Origin: Dolomedes plantarius
Taxonomy: Eukaryota > Arthropoda > Arachnida > Araneae > Dolomedidae
Reading direction: 5' to 3'
DNA: 64,000 nucleotides
NCBI GenBank assembly: GCA_907164885.2
Contig: OU015503.1
Coordinates: forward strand, 124,161,056 to 124,225,055
The position numbers and the translations under genes are program-made. Positions 1 through 56,000 of the stretch are shown here, one piece after another. Position 1 is the first letter of the stretch. Each line of letters opens with the position of its first letter. The notes under the pieces were generated by a model. The model worked only from the letters and a program-made list of their open reading frames with translations. It was not told where the DNA came from and did not search any database.

Positions 1-770
1 TAAACGTCTCAATACTAATAATATAGATATGGATTTTAAAATTAAACAATTTATAAATTTTGCTTTAGAGATGGGTTTCCCTAAGTCTTTTTTAATGTCT
101 AATATAAAAAAATTTTTAAATATCAGTAAAACCGAATATAAACACCGTTTTCTTTAACCGTAACGGTATGTTAATTATTTGAGATTGGGATACAGTATAA
201 AAGATATTTGAATAAGGAACATCCTTACATTGTAGCAATATACAGGTATGTGAGAAACATAGTAGGTTGGTTATAATTTTAAATGAATATAATAGTTGAA
301 ATTTACACAAACAATGTTTTTATCTAAGTTTTTCGAGATTTGATGTTTAAAATGTTGTTTTGATTATTGATTTACTTTTTAATAATTTTTGACGAAAGTC
401 TAGGTCGCACTGAGGTTTCGGGCTTCCGGGAGTGTTGCCGCGGCACAAAACTAGTTTAACCGGAGTAGGGGGGTCACAACTCCCCCCAGCCATTCGAAAC
501 TTCAGTTTCAGGATTTGGATGTAGTTTCCCTGGATTAGCATTCCACTAGTTTTCTGATTTACACTTATTTTAATGTTAGAAATATATGAAATACTAATGT
601 AGTGCAGCATAGCGCCTGATGGTATTTTAATTGAGTACAGTTATTTAATATATTATTTCTAACTTTTGTATATGTATTTATATATATATATATATGTATG
701 TATAAAGTATAAAAATACAAACAAAACAACATAAGCTAAAGAATAAATTCAAATCAAAAAAATAAAATAA
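1..770. other. 5' intron, no confident feature
   Basis: Bases 1-130 read on the plus strand as a peptide (QFINFALEMGFPKSFLMSNI) faintly like the thumb region of a reverse transcriptase, but it ends within 140 bases and is too short to assign. The rest shows no coding signal. Confidence 0.3.
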
Positions 771-1191
771 AAAGGCTGGCATAGACTGCCAAACAAATTA
801 ACTCAAAACCTATAGATTTTGAGTTAATTTGTTACGGCTAATTTGTTGGCGGGCTGTAAGAGTATTAAAACGGTTAATACTCTTACAGCCCGCCAGATAT
901 GTCCGTATAGTTCGAAACCGTACCTGTTTTGAGAAAATGTTGAAAAATTGGGAACCTGCAGTATTTCCGAGCTATTCGAGGTATACTTGTGTTTTGGTAA
1001 CCCACGCAAAACAGCATCTCATTTTTAGTGTATACCCTAGCATAACTTTTCAACAAAAGATTGCGCAGTTTCTGCATATCTTTACATTGAAAAAGGCAAA
1101 TATAACTAAATTTAACAGAGCTAGATAATTATAAGAATGTAGAAACAATACAGAAATCAAGCACTCAGGGCATCCACGCACCAGAGGCAAG

Positions 1192-1196
<5 letters not shown>
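771..1196 (+). repeat. Dispersed repeat, copy A, with two hairpins
   Basis: The end segments (GGCATAGACTGCCAAACAAA near 773, and GAAATCAAGCACTC near 1154) recur in reverse complement at 19422-19648. The middle contains two near-perfect hairpins: 796-831 (loop CCTATAG) and 848-894 (arms GGCGGGCTGTAAGAGTATTA). The family is unclassified. Confidence 0.6.
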
Positions 1197-1785
<589 letters not shown>

Positions 1786-2904
1786 TTTTGCCTACTGCTT
1801 GCAGAATGTTAAAGTCCAGTAATAAAAATGTAAATGACACATTGAGTAAGAAATTTTACTGACTTTACACGAGCTTCCTCAATGGATGAAGCACATTCAA
1901 CATACGGAATGACTGTCGCTCATGAAAAGTGCGATTCGGATTGAGCTGATTCATTGAATCCATTGTGTTCTCTTCCTTCTTCAATTCAAATTTTACTCAA
2001 TCAACCGAGTGTGTGAGGCGTTACGAACAGATTCCTGTTTCTTTCGTAACAGTAATATGGGACAGCGGATGTGGGCTTCCGCATTTGGAAGAAGAAGAAG
2101 GGAAAAAAACTTCTATGAGAGATTTCTAAAAAAAACATTTAGAAAAGTGTTTCGATGAGGAATAAAAATGGCGGCCCAGTTAGCCCACCCCTAAGCACGT
2201 CAACTGGCGTTCTCATGCACAAACGCAGATGACCAGTAACGAATTCCCTCGTGTTTCGCATGAATGCTAATGAGCGTGACCGGTAATGATAAAATTGCCG
2301 ATCAACGATGTCTTTTCATTCGACGTATTACTTAAGCTGATAATTTTCTACAACCAGAAAGCAGTAAGTGACGTCCCGCCTAGAGAAAAAAGGATGAGTC
2401 CAGTAGAGTAAAGATGGTCAAAATGACTCAGTTATAAGAATCAAATCATTGAGAATTACCTAATTTGCAGAACAGCTCCGAACGAAAGGTTCTTTTTTAA
2501 CAACACTGAACTGTGCCGTTGCTGAACGACATTCCATTTATAAGTTCTGGTATCAGCGGCCATTTGCAGCAAGTCCAAATGAAAGAATTCGGTATCTGAC
2601 AACACTGACTGAAGCGTCTTAAATTGAAGGTGAATAAAAATGACGCTTCTCTGACTCCAATATAATTATTATTTTATTATTTACCAGACATTATTTGTAC
2701 AACTTAATATTTAATCTACATTTTTGACATCGAATACATCTAACAGGCACAGCCAGACATTGATTCTTCTTTTCTTATGTCGACTTCTGTTGCCACTCAT
2801 GTTTAACTTATTTCATTAAAATCTTGATGACAAACGATAAATTGAAGTGGATTTAATTGTCGTCTGCCGAAGCGACACTACACTGACAAATTTTCTTCCC
2901 GCAG
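1786..2904. other. Intron, no feature seen
   Basis: Unique-looking AT-rich sequence leading into the exon at 2905. I see no repeat boundary, long frame or RNA gene. Confidence 0.4.
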
Positions 2905-46787
<43,883 letters not shown>

Positions 46788-47209
46788 CAATTACATAATG
46801 TACTGCCAGTAGATGAAGACTTTGGATGAAAAAGAAATTCTGTCACAAGATCGGAACATATCTCATATAGCATTTTCTGCTTTTATTTTTCTTATGTCTA
46901 CAGAAAGAAAAGATAGCTTTAGACTTCAATGATTACGGTGTTTCGTCAATGCAGACTGTTTGGGTAAAGATACAATTCAACAAGAATCTCATTCAAACAA
47001 AGATTACAGAAGTATTGGAGCGTTCAGATCACTCGCGTAAATCAGTACGGCGCTATGTTTGAGTGCCTAGCATTTTCTCGAAGCTGATATACTGCTTATC
47101 CTCTATATTATAAGATCTGCTGTTGTAACCGAACGGACATGCCGAATGGTTTGTAACACAAATATACATAGATATCGTCCATGTTTTTCTGTTATGACAT
47201 CTTTGGAAA

Positions 47210-47215
47210 AATAAA
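47210..47215 (+). promoter_or_regulatory. Poly(A) signal of the TSR gene
   Basis: AATAAA lies 423 nt after the stop codon, giving a 3' UTR of roughly 440 nt (46788 to about 47230). It is the first canonical hexamer after the stop. Confidence 0.6.
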
Positions 47216-47585
47216 TTTTAACACGTTACTTCATTAATGGTTGAAAACAGACTTTTGATTGTGGTATGATTTCGCGAAAAATAAAATAGTTATGGAATAG
47301 AAAGTTACGTACGTCAACTGTGAATGAATCTTAGTTACAGTTGCCTAACCTATTATATATATATATAACAAAAGGGGTTAAAGTCTATTTTAATCAAATG
47401 TCAGAGAACATCAGTTTTAGCTTACAAATCTTACTAACGGTTTGTGTATAAACATTTTTCTAAGTTTTATTTTTCATTTTTAGTCATAGTTTTTGCCTAC
47501 ATTCTAGTATTATATTTATTTCGATTTCTTTTTCATTTGTCCCTCAAATTTCAAAGTTTTGGACATTGGCGCGTTTTGTTCCAAG

Positions 47586-47616
<31 letters not shown>

Positions 47617-47743
47617 CGTTTGTGTGTGTGTGTACGTACCTTGTGGGGAGGGGGGGTGGGGAAAGAAAATTATCCAAAGTCGTAGACCAAAAGAAAGTTG
47701 AGAAGCACGGTCTTAAAAGTATTTTCTTACTCTTCTAGTTTTA
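47216..47743. other. Intergenic region with microsatellites
   Basis: Region between the converging genes. A (TA)n plus (TG)n tract lies at about 47588-47634; no gene seen. Confidence 0.4.
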
Positions 47744-49253
47744 CACTGGTTATCAAAAATTAAGGAAAAGTCACAAAAATAGCGATTACTCAAAAAGTTA
47801 CGCGTAGAATTTAATGAAAATTATACACATTATACAACACATAGGTAGGTATAAAATAGCATAAAAAGAAATCGCCAGACAATTATGGTGCTATAGAAAC
47901 TAGCATATGTATACAATAAACAAATAGGATGTGTCAGTTTGGTATAGGAAGAGTACCTTTAATATGGCGTATGATCCCCCTCCCCCCGAGAAGCAATACA
48001 GCACATACAGCGATGTGTGATGCTGTCAATTCTGCGGTCTATGAGTTCGGTAGTAAGTGAGAGCCATTGCTCTTGCAAAGCAGTTGAAAGCGTGGCTAGG
48101 GTCCTAGGAGGAGGATTTTGAGCAGCTATACGTCATCCTAAAGGGTCCCAAGCGTGCTCGATAGGATTCAGGTCCGGTGATCGAGCTGGCCACTCCATGC
48201 GCTCAACTGTTTCCTGATCAAGATAAGCATCCACTATGCGAGCCCTGTGCGGTCTCGCGTTATCGTCCTGTAGCACGAAAGCATCACCTATTGCCCCGAC
48301 ATAAGAGCGCAGATAAGCATCAAGGATGTCATCATCTCTATAGTGTGAGCATTCACATTTCCACGGGGAAAGACAGGGAGGTCTGTGCGTCCACCCAAAG
48401 AGATACCACCCCAAACACAGACACTACCTGATCCGTATGCATCTCTTTCACGGATATGTGATGGATGAAAACGAGTTCCAGGTTCTCACCAAATCAAAAT
48501 ACGCCTACTATCGCTTTGGAGGCTAAACCTGGACTCATCCGTAAAGAGAACATTCCTCCATTGATCACGCGTCCAGTGGACATGTTGACGGGCCCACTGT
48601 AAACGTTCCCGCCTATGGCGTGACGTGATAGGGACGCAAATGGCTGGTCGCCTCGCAAAAAGACCACCTTCGTGAAGCCTTCTACGCACGGTTGACGTTG
48701 ATACCAACCTTCCTGAGCTTTTAGTGAGGGAGAATAGATGGAGACTGAGTTCAGACGGAGTTGCGGTTCTATTCCTTCGTGCGCATGACAAATATTGGTC
48801 ATCGGCACTCGTCGTAGCGTATGGCCGTCCTCGGCTGAACCTCCTGGATGCCGAATCCATGGTTAGAAATTGTTGCCAATGTCTATGAACCACAGACGGA
48901 CTCCCATTTAGCCATCTGGCCATTTCTGTCTGACTTTGTCCCGCCTCTAGTCTCCCAATAGCTCGCCATCGCAGTTCTTCTGTCAAATGATGCCTGGAAG
49001 TCATTGTTACAATTTGGCTATGCAAGATGTCTCATCTCAGCATCGCAGCGACAATTGCCGCCTTGCTCCGAGACATGCACTTTTATGCTCCTCGCACATG
49101 ACGTATTCCGACTGCAGCGCCACTATTTTGCATGATGTAGTATTGTTCGGCACCTTTTTCTTAACAACATATTCAAATTTTAAACAGATTGGTCTAGTTT
49201 TGAACGTGTTATCCCTCTTTTTGTGAATTTTAAAAAAAGTTTGATAACTAGTG
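47744..49253 (-). mobile_element. Tc1-like transposon between the two host genes
   Basis: CACTGGTTATCAAA at the left and TTTGATAACTAGTG at the right, next to TA at both ends (47742-47743, 49254-49255). Confidence 0.82.
47950..49025 (-). pseudogene. Tc1-like transposase, broken
   Basis: From 49025: MTSRHHLTEELRWRAIGRLE with QTEMARWLNGSPSVVHRHWQ (helix-turn-helix), then QWRNVLFTDESRFSL (first catalytic Asp) and ILIW followed by a stop near 48486. A shifted frame continues with FVLQDDNARPHRARIVDAYL (second Asp) and ARSPDLNPIEHAWD (Glu), then a stop near 48133. All three catalytic residues remain. Two breaks at least. Confidence 0.85.
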
Positions 49254-49287
49254 TACTTCCATTTTCGCAGTATGCCCAAAACAGCAT

Positions 49288-49293
49288 TTTATT
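49288..49293 (-). promoter_or_regulatory. Candidate poly(A) signal of the NPC2-like gene
   Basis: AATAAA on the minus strand lies about 330 nt after the stop of exon d and just outside the Tc1-like element ending at 49253. The assignment rests only on position. Confidence 0.35.
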
Positions 49294-49620
49294 TTTACAG
49301 TGTACTACGAAGTATAGGTTAAAATACTTGGAACTTCGTACTTGTGCCCCCATTTTAACGATTCATTTTTTTCTCATCTCGGGGATATCGTGTATTCTTG
49401 CAGATGTGTTGCTATGTGTTTTGTAATAAATTATAGGCAATCCAATCAGGAATTCTAGCATTATATATATCGAGAGAGAGATAGATAAGACACATAGAGC
49501 ACAACAAAACAACATCTTCAAACACATTTACATAAGCTTAAAAACCGAAACAATATGTCTCCGTGCAACATCCGAGTCGAATAAGTAGAAAAAGTGATTC
49601 CTTGCTGAATAGGCAGCTCC

Positions 49621-49648
49621 TTACTCGCTTTCGTCGACGGGAGGCGAT
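49621..49648 (-). CDS. NPC2: NPC2-like exon d, short hydrophilic tail
   Basis: The acceptor is strong (TTTTTTCTCCTTCGCAG). In the phase left by exon c the exon reads E-S-P-P-V-D-E-S-E-stop. The match of phase, acceptor quality and a prompt stop supports it, but it is very short, and exon c could end the protein by itself. Confidence 0.55.
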
Positions 49649-50034
49649 CTGCGAAGGAGAAAAAATGTAAGTTATCATTTTAAATATTAGAAATACATTC
49701 TAGGGCTAAATACAAATGAACTAAATGTAGAGCTTCTAAAGCAGTGCTTCTCAAATATGTTATGTCTACGCCTCCCCTTTGGTCTTCTTAACCTACGCAG
49801 ATATGTATGTGTGTATGTATATCACGTAAGTAACCCTAGTGAAATATGTTCTCCACCTTTTTTCTGCTAACCATCCGCGCGCCTCCCCGTAGTGATGCCT
49901 CAGGTTGAGAACCACTGATTTAAAGAATGCAAATAAACAAATTTAAGATCGAACTATTTGCTTTAACTGTCTGGTGCTCCCAGATAACAAGTAGCCAACA
50001 ATTTGCGCTGTATAAGGGCGAAAGTCTCGCTACA

Positions 50035-50067
<33 letters not shown>

Positions 50068-53000
50068 TTATATACAGGTGGTTATCAAAATAATGGAAAC
50101 ATCTATCATTATGAGTGGTGTTTATGAATGTGCCTCGTATTCCTTAAAAAACAAGTCTCTGGTCACAAGTATTTTTTTAAGAACTAGTGGCTTCGCCCCC
50201 TGGGCTCGCTCCTCTGTTAAGGCTAATAGCGAGATACATAGGGGTGATTCTCGGGCAATGTAACAGCTTCCATCCATTTACTGTTGCCACCCTTAATGCG
50301 AAGGGCGTTTCATCACTGTTGAATTATCAGCTTTAAAAATTCAATTAAAAATCGAAAATTTAAGATATAGACTTGAAATGAGGTTTATATGAATAAGAAA
50401 GCTTTCGGCTTCCAGATGATGTCAATATTTTCTTTGTAGATAAAAACTCGAGGAGCATCGATATGACATCCACATGGGGGACGATATTTCTTGAAAAACT
50501 ATGTTTCATTTTTTGACGAAAATATGAGTCTGTTTTAAATTATTTTTAAACAAATGAGGTCTAGTTTGAAAGAGAAATGTCTGTAGTCTTAGAGTGTATA
50601 AAGATCAAAATTTTACGATCATTTTTTTGGCGAGTTATCGTAATCTGAAGATTAAAAGGTCAATATTTTCCCACAAAACATAAGATAAAAAAATATAAAT
50701 TAAAGTCCGACGAAGATGAGACATGTCTTACTTTGGTCCCCCCATTTTTCTGCATTCATTGGTATCGCTCTCGACCCCATATCCCCAGCGGTTTCGGAGG
50801 AGAAAGCGTGACAAGCTTTTGACAGCGGCAGCGGGAGTTACTTTTTTTTAGAATAGACAGATATATTATTCTACTCTCAGGTAGCAGTAATGAAGCTGTG
50901 GGCATCGTGCTTTTTTGTAGATAGTGTAAAATATCAGACCTTGTTGACTTTCAGAGAAGGCAAATTGTCTGCTTGGAGCATCTGTTATGAGGTTTCCAGG
51001 GTAATGGACGTTTTTAGAGCTATGATATCGGAAGTCATGACAGCATACGGTGTGCATGTATAAACAAACTCTGCGAAACAGAATAGTGGCAAAGCTGAGT
51101 GAAAGAGGCGGGCGAGTATTGAAGCGGACTGTGACATGAAAAAGAAGACAACTGCAACTAAATTGACCGTAGAGCTCAATCTGCACCTGCATGCTCCAGT
51201 ATCAACAATGGCAACTTCCAATACAAAACGGAAGAGTAGCCACTTGTATCAGATGTGAATGCAAAACACCTTACATAATGATGCCATGAGTACAAATCCT
51301 GGTCGAGTGGTACGTGGAAGAATGCCTTTTTGGTCAGACAAATCATCGTTCCCATTGTTTCCCACAAAAAGACGTGTGTACATCTGTTAAAACGCCAAAC
51401 AAGTATACGATTCTGATTGCCTCGTGCAAACTGTCGATCATGGAGACGGATCAGACATGGTTTGGGCAGCCATCTCATGATTTTCTTCAAGGTCTATTGT
51501 AACCCTAAAAGGGAGAAACACTGGAAAGGACTATCTCCGACTTTTAACCATCTAGGTTCACCCTATGGTGCAAACATTGTTTCCCGTCGGAGATGGTGTT
51601 TCTCAGGACGATAATGCTCTTACCCATGCAGTCAGTCCTGTCAAGTTGTAGTTTCAGGATCATGAAAACAAAGTCAAACATATTATTTGACCTCCACAGT
51701 CCCCCGACTTCAGTATCATCGAAACACTGTGGTCTGTTTCAGAGAATCGATATCCTCCACCAGCATCTCTACAGTAACTTGCACCATTTCTCTATGAAGA
51801 ATGGAATAATACTCCCTTCAGGCACTATTCATGACTAGTAGAAATCCTGGACGAATTCAGGTGGAATTACATGCCAAAAGCGTTCCTACGCCATATTATA
51901 AAAGGATTTCATGCAATTCCTTGATGTTTCCATTATTTTGATAACCGCCTGTACATACATATATATATTTATATATATATATATATATATATATTCCAAA
52001 GTTACGCTGGAACATATAATGTATATGTTTCAGCATAACTCTGGAACACCTGGAGCAATTTAACCAAATTTACCACATATGACTTAAAATCTGAAAATAC
52101 TGTGGGGGGTAAGACACCCCCTAGGGGGATTGAAAATGAAATGTTCAAAATGTCTGAGATAAACCAAGATGTCCGAAATACTCGCGCGGGGCCGGCCAAA
52201 CAACTAGGTGGGAAAATAAGATGATAGTCCCGTTCTCAAGCAATCAACCAGAAGATGTTCATCAGTGGGAGATCTGCGTTTTGATTTTATAATATTCATT
52301 GCTGAAAATAAGGCTTCTCACACACTATATGTTGAACCAAAATAAGATTTTATTTTATTCGAAGCATTAAGATTAGGAAAATTTTTACGGTCAACGATAT
52401 AACAAAAGTTCTCGTCAGACGCACTAGCTTCGAGAAGAAAATCGTTTGGTAGATCCCAAATTTCCAATTCTATTTCTTCTACTCTTGCCTGGACAAGACT
52501 CGAAATAGATGAAGCTGTTTCCATTATCTCTATATGGCAATTAAAAGGTAACTGCGGACTCAATCAGGCGAAATTGCCGAAATCTATTTCAAATTTCAGG
52601 AAGTGTTTCAAAATAAATAACATATGGTGACGGTGATTGGTGCGAAATGTCGTAATCTTTTTTTTTTCAGACAGCCAATCAAGCGCGAGATTAGCGATAT
52701 CGAATGACGACCATTGTGGTGGCGTGTTGTTACACATTTTTACTCGACGCAGTAAATAATAAAAGAAATTTCAAAACAAAGTCGGTCACAGTTTTGAGAA
52801 CCACTGGTCTAAGGCCAAATTGCACAACCGATTGAAAGGAATGACATCTCAAATTGATCACAGACACTGTAAATTTCCTGCATAGTAAAATGAGACTCTA
52901 TTGAAAATACTTTCATTAAAAATATTACTTACTCAATTTTGACGGGTATTTCATAGCAAAAAAAAGTTCTGCTTCCCAGGAGAGATCTCGCATTGCGGTA

Positions 53001-56000
53001 TTCCACCCTCGCCTTTATGCTGATCTGCAACAATCAAAAGTAAGTTTGTTCAGTAAGGGTTCACGAACTTAATGTGTCTCTACAACACCATACAAATTAA
53101 GATACTGAATGCTCTTCTATTAAAACAAGGTATCTTCAGTAATTTAAGATATTCTCGATGACTTAAGCATTATTATTTAGGTGGATGAATTGAGATAACT
53201 ACAGACAATCAAACTCTACATCGTTATTACAGGCATGTCCTCGGCTAGCTTACTTCTAACTGAAGTTAGTGGCTAATACACTTTAATTTACTTTGTACAC
53301 AGGTGCTGCCATCTACATTTATATATATTAAATATCTTACAAGTAATAGGACTTAATACACAGTTAGCGGTACTTTCTCATTATACCAACTCGTCGGCAA
53401 CCTCTTGGGGAGAAAAAGACAATTCTCGTAGGTTTGCAGAGACCAGGTTTGTATCTCTGGAATATCTACTTACAAACTGCAGGCGCAACCATCGTATTAC
53501 GGCGTTAGGGCCTGTTCACATAAAATCCGTCAGCGCCAGCGTTACTCGTATTAATATACAGTCGAACCTCCATATATCGAACTTCCCTATATCGAAATTT
53601 TCTATATATCGAACTCTTAGCAAATCTCCATGTTCATTACATAGAAAAATTGTTTCTATATATCGAAAAAATCTCTATATATCGAAATTTTTTTCACGAC
53701 ATATTGGGAGATTTTATTCCACTTTAGAATAAAATCTCCCAAATTTTTGGCGTTTGAATCAATATTTCGTGTACTTCAATTCGTGGAAAATGTCCCTGAT
53801 GAAGTTTTTAATGGACTGAATAAATGCGAGCATTTCTTTGATTGACTTTCCGCAAAACTGGCTGTTCAGCAAGATATTCGTAGTTTTTTTTTTTAAAGAA
53901 CGTAACTGTGATCACTGTAACCATTGTCTGGATTATTGCTTTTTAAAGGTATATAGTACGCAATAAATCTTTCACTTTAATTCATTTTTTAGTTATTAAC
54001 TGTCATTTAATGTGATTCACATATAAATTGGAATTGGAGTTTCGTATAAGAAAATTAGCTTTAATTTCAATGTTTTAGGAGAATTATTATAAAACTAAGA
54101 TGAATGCTATATATCGAAATTTCTATATATCGAATTTTTTTCCGGCATTTTGCTACTTCGATATATGGAGGTTCGACTGTATTTTAAACCAATCACAGAC
54201 CTTAACAACTTCGTGACTAATCGTTTGGAGGTTTGTGATTGGTTAAGTATATTTCAATACAAGAAACCCTGACGCTGGCGGATTCTATGTGACGACTGAA
54301 TTTATGTTTGTGAAAGAAGTACATAGGTAGAAATGTACACGAGAGCGAAATTTAAAGATTGCATAAAGATTCATTTTCTGATGCAGCTTTTTCTGATTCT
54401 AACATGAACTTCTTCGTGTAAAAAAAAATTATCGCATGTAAGGAACAACGATGTACTATATGCAACCGAAAGTAGAAAGAAGTTTGCAACAAATAATATG
54501 GGATGTAAGATATCAGAATTATCTTTTTTCTCTTCTATTCCTTTTTTTTTAAACTTAACTTTAAAATGTAGTTCGTAAAAGTGGAAATAGGGTGTGAAAA
54601 GTGAGTGTTTTCTTGTATTCCTTTTATTTAATTGGCGAATTTTTGTATTGTAATTAGCGACTTTTCACATAACATTGGCGATAGGTCGGTATAGTGGGAA
54701 AGTACCCCATTAGCATTTTTCACTTACATTAAAATATGTCTACCTATATTCTAAATAGAGTAACATCATGTCATTTTAACAGAAATCAAATTTGCGTATT
54801 AAAAGAACACAGAATGAATTAAGGCACGGGGAAAGAATAATGATCGCTATTAACGAAGACTTTCGTAATTGTTTTCTCGGGTGTAGTGTACCGCTTTTAT
54901 GTGGTACGCAAGCGTAAGTAAAATCTAGAAGAAACACTATTGTGGGGCTTAAAAGTTCGATTTAAATAAAATGACAGCATTTTTTTTTCTACGTCGAACA
55001 CAGCTTTTAATAAATATGAAGAACATGTTACGGTTTCTCTCCAAGCTATTTTTGGGGCCAAAGATTTTTGCTAGAAAGAATCCTGTTAAGCTTCACCACA
55101 TGGTTCTTCAATTTGTAATGACTCATTGGTGCTCTATCGCCACAGGTTGGCGACCGTATCATGACCGTATAATATTCTTCATATTGACCCAGCTTTTTAT
55201 AAAAAATCAACACAACCTGTAATCCATTGGATTTTTCTCTATTTATAGGTTATAAAGAATCCAAGATAATTTAAAATATTACACCATAAAGTTTTATTAG
55301 AACCGGAACTGATTATTCCTCTTTACTTTAAGTAATGACTTCTTTTGGCGCATGTTTTTGGTTACATTTCTGGTTGGTTTAGCCATTAAAAAGCCTCGAA
55401 TATTTTCCTTTCTTTTCTCCAGGCTTAAGGCCTCTTCACACTGCGTCCGCCAACGTCAGCGTTACTCGTATTGACATATTTTAAACCAATCACAGACCTT
55501 AACAATTTTGTGGCTAATCGTTTGGAGGTTTGTAATTGGTAAAATATATTTCAATACGAGAAACGCTGACGCTGGCAAACGCAATGTGAACAGCCCCTTA
55601 GACTCAATTCTAAAAACTTTTGACCAATTACAAGGCAATGTTGCAAAATCGGAAGTGGTTCAGTGTTAAATCAAAGAATTATCAGAATAATCTGATGCAC
55701 GGCTAAACATAACAAACAATTTTAGTAACTCAAAAGCAAAATGAACATAAGGGTTAAACCCAATCAAGAATACGAGCATAGAGGTCATTCGAAATAGGAC
55801 CTCTTGTCCCGTATCAAAATCTAAATTTATAGGGTATCGACGTAAAGAGGCTGCGAGATTATCTCACTCAAACAGAGCCACCAAACGTAGTCTATAATCA
55901 TTTAAGGACAGTAGTGCTACCTGACTAAACCTGACATTCTCCACTGCTATACACCTTCGTGAATAGTAATGTTGACGATTGGCTAAAAACTCTTTCGATG

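Larger units (their letters stand above)
50075..51951 (+). mobile_element. Tc1-like transposon with a nested Helitron-like copy
   Basis: CAGGTGGTTATCAAAATAAT and the complement at 51923-51951, next to TA and inside TATA tracts on both sides. The 50184-50861 segment is a later insertion. Confidence 0.83.

Noticed and set aside
1..140. Possible reverse transcriptase tail
   Set aside because: Only about 40 residues without a catalytic motif; too little to call.
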